Shown here piece by piece: positions 12,977 through 25,551 of a stretch of DNA of 64,000 nucleotides. Source of the DNA: Sweltsa coloradensis (Eukaryota; Arthropoda; Insecta; Plecoptera; Chloroperlidae); the NCBI GenBank assembly GCA_024449915.1, contig JAMZAV010000065.1, positions 174,501 through 238,500 on the forward strand. The letters are read 5' to 3'. Below the pieces are notes generated by a model. The model ran no database searches. It saw only the letters and a list, made by a program, of their open reading frames with translations, and was not told the DNA's origin. The stretch's first letter is position 1. The number at the start of each line of letters is the position of its first letter. The translations under genes and the position numbers were made by a program.

Positions 12977-13540
12977 GATAGATAGATAGATAGATATTTT
13001 TATTCACTAAGACTAGTACAGTGTACAAGTATAACTCTTTGCAGAGAAAGTGAATAGTCTATAATTAATAATTAATAATAAAAGTGATAGTAATTATAAT
13101 GATATACACAGTGTTAGAAGAAAGAATAGTTGGATATAAAGCATAATTGATAATTGATATGGATATTGATATTGATATGTATGATGATTGATGATATTGA
13201 TATATATATATATATATATATATGATGATTCATTAATTGATTAATAATGATAAACACAGTGTTTATGTTAAAAGAGTAGATGCAAAACAATAGCATGCGC
13301 TACTATAGATTAAGAACTCATATATAATAAAGAAAAGTTGGATATAAAGCAATTTTTGATGTGATATTGTGATAAGAATTGCTGATGGCACAGAAAACAG
13401 CAATGATGTACAGTAGAATGTGTCTAGTATATATTGATATTTATATATATGACGATTGATTGATTGATTGATTAGTGTTTATAGTAAAGTAGAGTAGATG
13501 CAAAATATGCCCTACTAGATTAAGAATTCATATGGAAAGT
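12977..13540. repeat. GATA/TA microsatellites with a two-copy tandem duplication
   Basis: (GATA)n lies at 12977-12995 and (TA)n at about 13200-13222. The block GTTGGATATAAAGCA at about 13130 recurs at about 13337, and GAGTAGATGCAAAA with following sequence at about 13275 recurs at about 13491. This indicates an imperfect duplication with a period a little over 200 bp. Confidence 0.6.
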
Positions 13541-13803
13541 GGAAACCAAATAAATGTTTAGCTACTGCCACTTTTCTTATGAATGTAATGTAGAAGAGAA
13601 GAACACCAGAAATTAAGAGTCTACAACCTCGTTTGAAATCAATGGACGCAAAATCACGCAATTTAAACAAGTTGTGTGTCCCAAACTAATGTGAAACTTG
13701 TTACCGAATAAAGTTAAGATGGTAAACGAAACTCATGTTGAAATCAAACTTACAGGCATAACATTTATGTTAATATGAAATCTTATTGATTGGATATTGC
13801 TTA

Positions 13804-13838
13804 ACGTCTCATATTAATGCACTTTGGCTATTCGAGAC
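13804..13838 (-). mobile_element. SINE-tail-like fragment
   Basis: On the minus strand GTCTCGAATAGCCAAAGTGC matches the tail that follows a tRNA-like head at 26185-26320, and also a piece at 41344-41365. It carries no head of its own. Confidence 0.4.
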
Positions 13839-14199
13839 AAATTAAATCTTAAGATTAATACAATGGCAAATGGAAATAGAAGATATGTTAATGAGAATTA
13901 ATATTCTCTACAAAGTAATGTAAGCTTGTCATATTATTGTATAAATAATCGAACTCTTGACGTTGAGTATCGTGAAAACATGTTACGTTTGCAAAACCAC
14001 ATTAGGAACCGTCTCCATCTATGCCTAGGTAAACATGATGTACTCATGAAAATAAGTGGAAACATCGGGGAAGGTAAATTTCATTCCCCGAACGAGCCAA
14101 TATGTTTTGAGCATTAGCTAACACAAAATGCGACGGTAAAAATATTGGTTTTTAAAATTCGCTCATAAATGGCGTATGGGATGATTACTCGAAGTGCCC

Positions 14200-14322
14200 A
14201 TGCACAAGCCACGCGACATCAATGACCCGAGAATACTGTGCCCTGATAAACTGCCTTCCGTATGTCAGCCCCCTCTGAAACTCATGAAGGCCTACCCGGG
14301 AAGCTATGAAAAGGCAATGTGA
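14200..14322 (+). CDS. short open frame, possible exon or pseudogene piece
   Basis: ATG at 14200 opens a 40-codon frame, MHKPRDINDPRILCPDKLPS continuing to EKAM, then TGA. After the stop the same frame is open again for about 26 codons. The composition is protein-like (Pro, Lys, Leu) and unlike neighbouring AT-rich DNA, but no family is recognised and the length is within chance. Confidence 0.1.
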   Translation: MHKPRDINDPRILCPDKLPSVCQPPLKLMKAYPGSYEKAM

Positions 14323-16145
14323 TGGATTTCACGACCCCTGTGGGTGCCCTCAATTCTGCGGCCCGAAATTCAGTTAGTTTCATCTCAAGTCATCTAAGGC
14401 AAGACCGCTCAACTTTCCCATTTCAAGGAGATGTGATGTCTTGACTAAGCTTTGCTGACTACCGCACACCCACTTTCATACACCTCCAAACCATGGAACA
14501 CTATTTTGTTGAAAATTTAATAAACTACGTAAGATGAATTTGTTTTACCAACGCGGGAACATTACTTTCCTTTCAACCTCGGCTGGCTTGATTCACCGGG
14601 ACTTAGATTCTCGAACAATGCATGGGCTGACATTGTGCCGCCTCAAACCAGGAATCATCGTTTCTAGCACATTCCAAAAATACTTGTTTTATTCGATACA
14701 TATTCTTTTTTTATATTTTATTGGTAATAAAGTACGCACGCAATACTGCAAATTCTTTTCTTCAGTTGCGGGTTTGTCTTGGAGGTATTCAGTATTCACC
14801 AAGTATTCTAGCTGACATTTCCAATCAATTTAAAATGTGCTATTTTGTGGTGTTTTACCATTCATGATGGTATTGTTATAGTCGTTACTTATCTCCGTAA
14901 ATTCAAGTCTTTCCTGGTTTCAAATAATATCTATCTGGTATTAAGCAGTGTCTTTATGATTTCTGTATTCAATTCAACTAAACCCAATAGTAGAAAAATT
15001 AGTCTATTGGTGCCTTATTTATAGTCGGAAGAATTCCACCACACTATAAATATTAAAAATTAAATAAATAATACAAATATTAAACGGCAAATTATATGAA
15101 AAGGTGTTGCTTTTGATTGAATATAATGAATTTTACTGCACTTCTATAAAAGCGAAGCATATTTTGAAAATGGTATTCAAATATTTTTATTCAATGCCAA
15201 TTTCTTATTACTCTTTGTAGATTAGCAACGTCTAATAAATATTTTGGAAGATGTTAAGGCATGTTATGGTTTTACATTTTTTTTATAAATCTCGATTATA
15301 ACAATTAAAATGTTATTCATTTCATTCGGTCTAAATACTTTGTGAAAGAATAATGTTCGAAATTGTGTTTGAATATGAAACTCGGTTTGAATTACCAAGG
15401 CCCTTCCTAATGGCGCTGGTTATATTTGCCCCCAGTGTAATGTCCCGCATGCAGCAGTTTGTTTCTGGGGGAGAAAGTTGCCACTAGACGAAGAGTAAGA
15501 ACAAGATTGAGGAATCATCGCTGGGGGAGTTACTAAACTACTTCTAAATACTGCCGATCAGCGACGCTGCGGGTTTAGGTGCCCCAGCGGGGACGCTTAT
15601 TGGACCACAGGTAAAGTTAGAGCCAGTAAACAGCCGACACTAACAAGCCACTGACCTTCAAAGGATTCTGCAAAACTTTATCTACAACCTTGTTGGCAAT
15701 TGTTCTGTAATCGCTAATGTTTTACACCTAAGAAGATGCTTGCCATTTGAATCTTGCCAGCACAAGGCTATACATGTTAAGAAAAGAGAAATAACTGTAT
15801 GCCTTAGAATTAAGGTAAATATGTGTTTTGATGCATTAAAAGTTATTCTTCTAGTAGAAAAATTACACGGTAACCTTAAATTATTTATTCCACATATTAC
15901 TGAAATGAAATAATGATTACTTAGACATGAATAATTTTGAACGAAAATTCCAACCCCAATTGTAAAATACCTATTCCAAATTAAGTAATTGTGGTTACAT
16001 TGCACGGTGTGTTTACATTAATCTTACATTATATCACAAAGATAAAACCTTTCTCGTTTTAACAAGTAAATTGCAACCACTAGCGTAAATCACAAACTCA
16101 AAATATAACTGAATAAAATAGTTCCAAGTTGTGAAATTATCCGTA
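14323..16145. other. AT-rich sequence with one GC-richer island
   Basis: No element is recognised. At 15391-15498 a 35-codon frame contains YICPQCNVPHAAVC, a chance-sized Cys-containing segment without start codon or splice support. The rest is AT-rich. Confidence 0.3.
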
Positions 16146-16163
16146 CCCGGCACCTCCACCAAA
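16146..16163 (+). repeat. tRNA-Ala 3'-CCA-like motif, copy 2
   Basis: CCCGGCACCTCCACCAAATA, identical in core to copy 1 and sharing its downstream AAATACT. Upstream flanks are unrelated. Confidence 0.6.
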
Positions 16164-16165
16164 TA

Positions 16166-17424
16166 CTCGTAGATATTTTAAAACATTCCGCATTAGGTTT
16201 ATATGTTGTATTGTGTTCTATTTGCTGTGTGTGTTCCCATTTCAAGTGGCCGCTTGTATTTTTTAATATTGTATTACTATATTTTACAGCGTGCATTTGC
16301 TCTAACAACTATCAACTATACACAAGTATAATATAGACGTAAAACAGGATATTGTGGCTTTGGTTGTGGAATACCAGGAACTCTTTTGTTTAGCTAGCAT
16401 CGAGAGCGAATGAAATGACATAGTCTCGTCTCCCACAACTCCAAGTCTCTGTTAATCAGGCTACGAGTCTGATGGATTCAAATGGAAAATGCGAGAAAAG
16501 TGTTTCGCGTCACATCAATGAGGTTTAGTCTCGGAAAAAGTTTGATTAAGCACAGATTTTAATCAAACAAAAAGCGTGAGATGACTGACTGGCTTAGTGA
16601 GAAAGATGTGCGGGGAACGTAAACCATCTAAAAACAGACTAGGAGAATAAATTGCTCTAGATGTTCAATAAAAAGAAGCTGAGACAATAGAGTGCTGTGG
16701 CATTGAAGGGGAAAGAGATTGGTTTGCACCAAAGATGGCCGCTGATTCACAGATGAGAGTAACGTGGTCTAACTTACGGAAGTAATTAACCCCAGGTAAA
16801 GAAGATCGATTGAATTGAAAATTAGCAGACGGCGGTATTTGAAATGGATGCAGTGGTAAATTGGTCGGGCATTTTTATATATTATGTGAATGGAATTGAA
16901 TTAACAGGAAACTGCAATATAAAGTTTAGGAACGATACAAAAATAGAAATGAATAATGTCATAATAACATGATTTGTGTTTCTATAAATTATTTACTCTA
17001 CTTATCTCAAGATGGAACGCACACAGTAATATTGATTCAACATAAAGGAACTTTGCTTACTTCGTAGTAATCCACTAAACTTATAAATGATATTATTGCG
17101 CCCACCCTTTTACTTTTTAGGAATACCTAAATGGACACAAAACACTGACAATTATAAACATTATTGATAATAGTAGCCACAATAACATAATTACACCTGC
17201 GTTATGCACATTTACACATTCAATTGGCAAATTTTTAAATATGTCTTGCTCATTTAGATTCTTGTGAAGAGCGGCAAAATAACTGTTTTTTGATTTAATT
17301 AGAATTTATGTAATAATCATGTATCTTTTGTGAGCAGGACAATGATTTAAACAATCCTAATAACATTGTTCTTACACCCATAATTAGCCAACTATAATAT
17401 ACAAAGTAACCAATTTTAAACAAT
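16166..17424. other. AT-rich sequence, nothing recognised
   Basis: No repeats or frames worth naming were seen. Confidence 0.35.
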
Positions 17425-17532
17425 AATTAATTGTATCATAATTGATTGAATAATAATATTCAATACCTCCCAATTAACAATGATTAATTGTATCATGATT
17501 GATTGAATAATAATAATATTCAGTACCTCTTA
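17425..17532 (+). repeat. two-copy tandem duplication, about 58 bp
   Basis: ATTAATTGTATCATAATTG and its continuation to CAGTACCTC-like sequence occur at about 17425 and again from 17482, with a 3-bp AAT expansion in the second copy. Confidence 0.65.
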
Positions 17533-18211
17533 GTTCCTTACTTCATACATGTCTATCGTTTCACGATGGTAAGATGTGTTAAAAGAAAAAAAAACATGAG
17601 CCAGAATGATGTTATGTTTTACGGAAACAGGATCGCAAGCCTGAAGATACAAGTAATAAGTTGTGGGCACATCTCAGCATGCAGTGTTCAATTTGTCTGT
17701 GGAAGAGTAATGTGTGAGCACAATACGACTGGCCGCGATGGATGGCCGACTTGAGGATACAGGGGAGGGAATACTCCGGGACGCATAAACATTCGGAGCC
17801 CATGTTTCATGATAGAAAAGTGATTGTTTTTCTTGTGAATAGACTTTCGCACTCTGTTGTTTGTGTACAAGAAATACTTTCCGGGAAGTTTTGTAAGGGT
17901 TGGGAAAGAAAGTGAGAGAGTGAGCCAAGAATACGTGGTTGTAAATTCACCACGCACCAATAGTAAGGAGATTGAAGACACGAGCCGTGATAAAATGTTT
18001 TGTGTTCATTTCACTAAACAGACTTTAATGTTATGCACCTCACATTTTTGGCAAGAGTACTTACAAACACGAATGAAATTTAACTTTTCTTTGATCGCCG
18101 TTTTAGCTTAAAAAACGAATTTATTAGTTTCCAATCTGGTGCAATTTTAAAGAAAATATTCTAATTGTGGCAGAAATGTTTATGTGTGATATTCCGAGAA
18201 ACGTTTTATCA
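17533..18211. other. unannotated sequence
   Basis: Overlapping short frames on both strands (for example minus 17688-17981, plus 17857-18111) have no recognisable domain. No repeat was detected. Confidence 0.3.
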
Positions 18212-19032
18212 TTAGATGAGCGTAGCGAGCGTAGCGAGCGAAGCGAAGATTCCATTTCACTACACTGGAGAAAAAAATCCGGAATGTTTTTTTTTTTTCT
18301 TTCTTTTCTTTTTTTTGTATTTTTGTGTGTTTGTTAACACGATTCCGGCTAAACCGATACTCCGATTGCGATGAAATTTTATGGAGGCCTTCGAAATCTC
18401 TGAACTTAGAACTGCCACGTTTTTGAGCGCAATCGGGAAATTTTTTCTCATAAAAAACGCAATTTTACGATTTTTTTCGATTTTTAAAAAATTTCTTCGA
18501 CTTATAACACCTACATGCTTTATTCGATTGTAATGATTTTTTCACAGAACCTTAATTTTATGAATTAAGATATTCGTGTGAAATTTGAGCATAATCGAAA
18601 AATTATTTCTCATGAAAATCGTAATTTTACGGGTTTTTTCTTTTTTTAAACAATTCTTTGACTTATAACACCTACATGCTTTATCCTATTGTAATGATTT
18701 TTTTTACAGAACCTTCATTTCATGAATTAATATATTTGTGTTTAATTTGAACGCAATCGAATAATTATTTCTTATGAAAATAGCAATTTTACGATTTTTT
18801 TCTTTTTTAAAATTACGATTAAAAAAATTAAAAGTTAATTTTTTATTTAATTTAGTTTAATTAAAAAAATTAAGTTAATTTTTTATTTAATTTAATTTAA
18901 TTTAATTAAAAAAAATCTTCGACTAAGTAATGAATTTTTCACAGAACAACAGAAAATCCGCGTAACACATGGCAGCTCAATGCACCATATACGCTCATCC
19001 AACAACGCGGCGGGACTTAAGCGTTTTCCTAG
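18212..19032 (+). mobile_element. Helitron-like non-autonomous element, copy B (subfamily 1)
   Basis: Starts TTAGATGAGCGTAGCGAGCG (one change from the consensus TTGGATGAG). It ends with CTCATCC, then the AACGC..GCGTT hairpin, then CCTAG, then T. The interior has a poly-T tract and repeats of a roughly 160-bp unit containing CACAGAACCTTAATTTTATG and ACACCTACATGCTTTAT. No protein is encoded. Copies B and C converge, their 3' ends 93 bp apart. Confidence 0.78.
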
Positions 19033-19125
19033 TTTACTCAACGTTGTTGTGAAATGGCTCATGAAGTAAAAGAATGGGGAAGTAATGATGATACAAACAT
19101 TCTACATCTAGTTGCATTACCATTA

Positions 19126-19882
19126 CTAGGAAAACGCTAAAGTCCCGCCGCGTTGATGGATGAGCTTTTTGAAATTTTTAGTTTGCATGGGATATCTTTA
19201 CTTTTGCAAGTTCTTTGTTTTTCTGCCTACGCATTGTAGCTGATTGTTGTCAAGTTTCTTTTGTTACCTGTCATTTGGTATTATTTACCGTAAAAAACTT
19301 ATATTAAAAGCTTTATTTCTATAGATTCTGGCCAACTATTTAAACTTTTTCTTTTAAAAGGTACTACATCACCATAACCTTAATGTCCATGTATAATATG
19401 AACGTTGTAGCTCCACCAGTTTGGTCAGAATTGGCCCAAATGGCACGAAAATATCGCACAAAAAATCAAAAAACTTATATTAAAAGCTTTATTTCTATAG
19501 ATTCTGGCTAACTTTTTCAACTTTTTCTTTCAAAAGGTACTACATCACCATAACCTTAATGTCCATGTATAATATGAACGTTGTAGCCCCACCCGTTTGG
19601 TCAGAATTGGCCCAAATGTCACGAAAATATCGCACTAAAAATCGAAAAAAAATCGTAAAAGTACGATATTCATGAGAAATATTTCTTCGATTGTACCCAA
19701 AAACAATACACCTCTAAGTTCAGAGATTTCAAAGGTCCTGTTAAATTTTCATCAAGATCGGATATGCCGTTTGCCTGGTAGAGAGTTAACAAACAGACAA
19801 AAAAAAAAAAAAAAAAAAAAAAACACCCGAGCTAAATTTTTTGGGGGTCAGTGAAATTGAAGTCTTCGCTTCGCTCATCCAA
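19126..19882 (-). mobile_element. Helitron-like non-autonomous element, copy C (subfamily 2)
   Basis: The plus strand begins CTAGGAAAACGCTAAAG (the reversed 3' end) and finishes GCTTCGCTCATCCAA (the reversed 5' end). It contains two tandem copies of a roughly 190-bp unit with CATCACCATAACCTTAATG and AATATGAACGTTGTAGC. A poly-A run near the right end mirrors the poly-T of copy A. Confidence 0.76.
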
Positions 19883-20394
19883 CTATTTCCACCCTTTAGT
19901 AGTGTTGCAATGTATACTTTAAGTAGAAAGTAAGCGAACATGAGCCAGAGTGACGATTTGTATTATACCCGTCGTTTAAATGTGATAGTATTATTGCACG
20001 GCTGGATAAATCCACATCTAACACAAGTTTGAAACAGACCAAAATATTGCCAAGTGTGCAGATAATACACTAAAAATAATAAACGTACCTAGCTCATTTT
20101 TCTACAGAAGCACAACTGGCATAAGATGTAAATAATTCAATACAACACAGATATATACAAATATATTACCTGCAAAATCAACCGACTTGCTGGCAAAGGT
20201 AGATCCTAGGGGAGGGATAATCAAGATAATTAATTTACTACTATTTACTAACAAAGTACTTTTTAAAAATAGTTCTAAAGATTGCATAAAATAAAATAAT
20301 TATGTAAATACAATATATAACTAATTTGTGTCTTTAATTAACCCATGCTCATAAAACAGTACAGGTCATTCATGTTAACTCTCGTATTCCTATT
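19883..20394. other. AT-rich sequence, nothing recognised
   Basis: Lies between copy C and the 29-bp array. No supported feature. Confidence 0.35.
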
Positions 20395-20910
20395 ATAAAC
20401 TTGCAGTTTGCACTCCTTTCCAACATGTAGTTGAAATTTATCCCCATCAGAATGTAGATTACACATCATTATCAGCTTGTAGTCAACACTCGTATCCTTA
20501 TCATTTGTATGTGATACTTATCTCTAAAAGCTTGTTGGTGACAATCGTGTCACTATAAGCTTGTAATCGAGACACAAATCTATATCAGCTTGTAGTTGAC
20601 ACTCGTATCCATAAGATTGCAGTGGGCATATCCCTATCAGTTTGCAGTCGATACTCTTATTAATTAGCTTGTAGTAAGCACTTATCTATATCAGCTTGTA
20701 GGTGACACTTATTCCTATAAGCTTGTTGGTGACACTCGTGTCACTATAACCTTGTAATCGAGACACAAATATACATCAACTTGTAGTTGACACATACATC
20801 CACATAAGCTTGTAGTGGACACTTATCTCTATCAGCTTGTAGTTGACATTCGTATTCATATAAGCTTGTAGCGGACACTTATCCCTATCAGCTTGTAGTT
20901 GACACCCTAC
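20395..20910 (+). repeat. degenerate 29-bp tandem array with higher-order structure
   Basis: Units of about 29 bp built on AGCTTGTAGTTGACACTCG followed by TATCCATA-like sequence repeat about 17-18 times with many substitutions. A block starting AGCTTGTTGGTGAC occurs at 20529 and again at 20720 with matching neighbours on its right, so a 191-bp higher-order period is superimposed. Confidence 0.85.
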
Positions 20911-20994
20911 CTCACTCATATCAAGGCACGGGACGCTGCACTTTGCGGGACGAGCATGCATTGTTTCTACAGGAAGGAGCTGCTACCTCGCTCT

Positions 20995-21242
20995 TCCATT
21001 GGCTACAGAGATAAGCAATTTTCTCGGCTCGTGATTGGGGCTTTTCCCCTGGGAATAAAACTCCATCTACAAATGAACAGCCGTGACAAGCGCTATAATT
21101 CGTCGTCCATGTGCGAGCGAGTTAAACGTAAACTACGAGATGGAGATAGTAGACGCTTCTCATCTTCGTCCTACTCGTTGTATCTCACGCTGTTTATCCT
21201 CTTCTACCACGCGAAGCTTCAAACTTGAAAGAATCATCTGGG
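20995..21242 (+). promoter_or_regulatory. possible promoter and first exon with splice donor
   Basis: A GC-richer patch holds two inverted CCAAT motifs (CATTGGCT near 20997, GTGATTGGGG near 21033) and an A/T-rich GGAATAAAACT near 21051. A roughly 160-bp segment with short open frames follows and ends in a strong donor-like CTGGG then GTGAGTC at 21243. The arrangement fits a promoter plus 5' exon, but transcription is not shown and the translated frame has no known domain. Confidence 0.22.
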
Positions 21243-23736
21243 GTGAGTCACTTTTAAGCATATCATTACATCCGCATACTCTCGTCTCGTCGCGTACGAA
21301 TGTATATGAAATGTCAGCAATACAAGCAGCAACACCAATATTTATTTATCGCAAGCCTACTTGGTAGCTTTAAACGAGATTATGTATTTTATGTTGTTAT
21401 TGATAAATTTTTAATAGACAACAAAGTAAGTAAAAAGGGAAGGTATAACGAAGAAACCTTAATAGGTCAACTATGTGGGTGCACATGCACCTAAATACAT
21501 AATCAGTTTCATTGATGTTTTTATTTGGAAACGTTATATTGCGACTACTTCACTTTCTTCATACAAAAGTGGTAGATATTCCCTTCACAATTGTCCTAGC
21601 ACAAACCTAGTACGACACCTGGAGAGGAGCATGCATTGTACCCTGGGCAGGTTACCCACGAAAAAATCATCGTTTAACCTTGAATTGGGTAGTTACATTG
21701 AGAATAATATGTGCTACAATCCACAATGAATAACAACACATATATAAATCATATATTATATTATATCCCAAGCACTGTTTTCTTCCTATACATAATTTCA
21801 AATCTCACATAATGCATTACCAAGTTACGCGATAATCCCGTAATGCGAGCGTAAGCTGTGGTGAACCGTTTGTCTCTTTTGGCAGGTTCATTATGCAGTA
21901 TAAAGGGGATAATTGACTAATTAACTGTGATGTACCAGATCTAGACACGTCGGGTTGACATACCACGAGTCTCCGAACAATTAGCTAGATGCATGCATCG
22001 ATAACATAGAAACATGGCAAACAAGCCTTGCAATCACTTGGCATGCATGGGGTTTGCGTGTGTACATGGGTGTGAACGATGCGTTTGTGACATTATAAAT
22101 ACAAGCAAATTTGCGGATTTTTTATATTCATGAACGCCTTTTTTAGATCCGAGTACTCAGTTTAAACCGTTTTGTATTTTTTTTTAAATATGCATTTAAA
22201 GATTTCATCTGAATTTAAAAACATCTATTTATAAAAAAAATAAAAATAGGAGTAGACGTTTGTCCGGTATAGAGAGAGAAGAAACAAAGATGAATTAAGC
22301 TAAACATTGAACACATTAGTAAGTACGTAAATTTGAAGTAAACTGTTTCTTCGATTACACTATAACGCGCGTCAGGTCTAACGTTAAAGATTTGATAGTC
22401 TCTTTTGGAACTTTCTTTGAGATTGGAGAATTCTTTTGTCCAGTAGAGAGCAAAGAAACAAAACACGTGATTTGTTCTGATAAGAAGTAAAATTTATTTC
22501 TGTGATTCTTTTATCCGAAATGCAATAAACCAATTTAAAAAAATAAAATCCGGTTTAAAAAAATACAGACTGGCATCCTAAAACCGGTTTTCCTGCCGAC
22601 ATCCTAGTAAGACTATTTATGCATATAACATGAACACAACTGGTTTCAAGAGATTGCCGACTATGAGGTGATAATGCAATGTGAAGGCAATTTGAATAAA
22701 GTTTACTCCGACTCCAGTCCAGATTCTCGGGTGCCACCAGTGCTTATTCCAATTGAATTACCACGACCCCACTGGGAAAATTGTAACTAATTTGCTGCAT
22801 AATTCGCGATATTGCAACATCTAAAGTTGCACTCTCTATTAATATTACCCTATGGTGACAAATAAAAAAGCAGTTATTTTTCGACAAGAACTCAATTAAG
22901 CTTATTCTTTTTTAATTATTGTCAAGGTAAAGTACGCAACAATGGTGTCTAACCCTTTTATAACGTACATCTTAATACGAGTGCTAGATGCAAACCAATA
23001 CATTTTACTACTATTCAAAAGAGAGCGAGTGATATTTTTGTCGTGTAAAACAAATAAACAAGATATATTCAGGATACAGGGCAATACATCTATGGGTAAG
23101 TTAACTCGCCTTGGATATTACTTCAAAATGGCTCAAATGTCAAGCATGCCATACAGCTACTGCGTGTGCGTGTGCGTGTGTCTGGATGTAGAATAAACTG
23201 AAGGGGAAAAGAAAAAGAAACCAAGAATGAGAGAGATAGAGTAATGGACGATAAAGAGAGATGATGGTGATGAAGATGTATACGAATGAACTAAGATATA
23301 GAGTTGGAAAGCAACAGATGATTGTAATGTAGAAAAATTCTTCTCAGGGGACAAAAGTGCGATAGTAGAGATTTGTTACAAATAGAATCACAAAAATGCT
23401 GGGGAAACATTTTATACTCGGAATCTTAATCCAGTGTAGTATTCACAACTCTTGAAACGAACTTACATGATATACCTCCAAACAAGAATACGAATGTGTG
23501 TTTCGTGTTGATATGTTAGAAGCTGGCGAGGGTTTTAGCAGCTAGCCAGTAATAATGAAAAAATTACAAAGACCACAGTCAACAACTAATTGACAGAGAA
23601 ATGTGGAAAAACAAGAATAACACTATTCAATAAGTAGTGTATATCAATTCTTGCATGGAAGAACGTTAGTGTTATATGATAAATACAGCATGTAAGTTGT
23701 AGACACGAATATTATCATAATATATATATTATCATA
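21243..23736. other. AT-rich sequence, nothing recognised
   Basis: Contains a CGTGTG run at about 23161-23180 and otherwise no repeats or coding frames that can be supported. If the donor at 21243 is real this would be intron. Confidence 0.35.
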
Positions 23737-24525
23737 CTAGGAAAACGCTTAAGTCCCGCCGCGTTGTTGGATGAGCGTAATTGGTGCATTGAGCTGCCAT
23801 GTGTAACGCGGATTTTCTGTTGTTCTGTGAAAAAATTATTGCTTAGTCGAAGATTTTTTTAAATTAAATTAAATAAAAAAAAAATTAACTTAATTTTTTT
23901 AATAAATCGTAATTTAAAAAAAATAAAAAAATCGTAAAATTGCAATTTTCATAAGAAATAATTATTCGATTGCGCTCAAATTTAACACGAGTATATAAAT
24001 TGATGAAATTATTGTTCTGTGAAAAAATCATTACAATAGGATAAAGCATGTAGGTGTTATAAGTCAAAGAATTGTTTTAAAAAAGAAAAAACCCGTAAAA
24101 TTTCGATTTTCATGAGAAAATAATTTTTCGATTACGCTCAAATTTCACACGAATATCTTAATTCATAAAATTAAGGTTCTGTGAAAAAATCATTACAATC
24201 GGATAAAGCGTGTAGGTGTTATAAGTCGAAGAAATTTTTAAAAAATCGAAAAAAATCGTAAAATTGCGTTTTTTATAAGAAAAAATTTCCCGATTGCGCT
24301 CAAAAACGTGGCAGTTCTAAGTTCAGAGATTTCGAAGGCCTCCATAAAATTTCATCGCAATCGGAGTATCGGTTTAGCCGGAATCGTGTTAACAAACACA
24401 CAAAAATACAAAAAAAAAAAGAAAGAAAGAAAAAAAAAAAACATTCCGGATTTTTTTCTCCAGTGTAGTGAAATGGAATCTTCGCTTCGCTCGCTTCGCT
24501 CGCTACGCTCGCTACGCTCATCCAA
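23737..24525 (-). mobile_element. Helitron-like non-autonomous element, copy D (subfamily 1)
   Basis: The plus strand starts CTAGGAAAACGCTTAAGTCC and ends GCTACGCTCATCCAA. The reversed 5' block has several GCTTCGCTCGCTACGCTC iterations. Internal roughly 160-bp units and a poly-A tract at about 24408-24440 match copy B. Confidence 0.8.
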
Positions 24526-24713
24526 TTATTACGACAGAAATATTCTTGTGTTAAAGTTAAGAGTTCATTTTCACATTGTTTAAACACTTTAGTGGATACA
24601 ACCCTGTATTTTTATAAAAACAATAACGTTTTAGAAATCAAAAGCTATTTCCGCCATCAGGTTAATACAAACAAAAAACATATTGAAACAAAGCCACTAA
24701 AATGTTTAAAAAA
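24526..24713. other. unique spacer between Helitron-like copies D and E
   Basis: AT-rich unique sequence. Copies D and E lie in the same orientation on either side. Confidence 0.4.
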
Positions 24714-25284
24714 CTAGGAAAACGCTTAAGTCCCGCCGCGTTGTTGGATGAGCGTAATTGGTGCATTGAGCTGCCATGTGTTATGCGGATTTTCTGTTGT
24801 TCTGTGAAAAAATCAATACTAAATTGAAAAATTAACTTAATTTTTTTAAAAATTAATCGTAATTTTAAAAAAAGGAAAAAATCGTAATATTAAAATTTTC
24901 ATAAGAAATAATTATTCGATTGCGCACAAATTTTACAAGAATATATTAATTTTAAAATTGAGGTTCTGTGAAAAAGTCATTACAATAGGATAAAGCATGT
25001 AGGTGTTATAAGTCGAAGAAATTTTTAAAAAATCGAAAAAAATCGTAAAATTGCGATTTTCATGAGAAATAATTTTCCGATTGTGCTCAAAAACGTGGCA
25101 GTTCTAAGTTTAGAGATTTCGAAGACCTCCATAAAATTTCATCGCAATCGGAGTATTGGTTTAGCCGGAATCGTATTAACAAACAGACAAAAATACAAAA
25201 AGAGAGAAAGAAAGAAAACATTCCGGATTTTTTTCTCCAGTGTAGTGATATGGAATCTTCGCTTCGCTCGCTACGCTCATCCAA
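24714..25284 (-). mobile_element. Helitron-like non-autonomous element, copy E (subfamily 1, shortened)
   Basis: Same termini as D (CTAGGAAAACGCTTAAG to CTCATCCAA), but only 571 bp because it has fewer internal repeat units. The A-rich tract is interrupted (AAAAAGAGAGAAAGAAAG). Confidence 0.78.
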
Positions 25285-25468
25285 CAAAATAAATAATTAA
25301 TTATTTAATTATCCATTGATCGCTTTACGATGTAAAGTTTAATATAAAACAGGATATACGCATTCAAATTATGAAATTAGTGTCCATAGAAAACACATTA
25401 AATGTAAATATATTATTAAAAATACACAAATAAAAGAATTTAATAAAGCAAAATAAATAAGTGAAGTC

Positions 25469-25551
25469 CGGTTCGGTTCGGTTCGGTTCGGTTCGGTTCG
25501 GTTCGGTTCGGTTCGGTTCGGTTCGGTTCGGTTCGGTTCGGTTCGGTTCGG
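25469..25551 (+). repeat. (GGTTC)n pentanucleotide array, about 16-17 copies
   Basis: A perfect or nearly perfect run of GGTTC from 25469 to 25551. On the minus strand it reads as Asn-Arg-Thr-Glu-Pro repeats, but the frame has no other coding character. Confidence 0.95.

Noticed and set aside
18260..25292. Recurrent frames beginning MAVLSSEISKASIKFHRNRS in several places as a small gene family
   Set aside because: They lie inside the Helitron-like copies, end in poly-Lys from the A tract, and the opposite strand is equally open; they mark the repeat, not a protein.
25469..25551. Telomere-type repeat from (GGTTC)n
   Set aside because: The unit is not a known animal telomere repeat, the run is short and internal, and both flanks are ordinary sequence.
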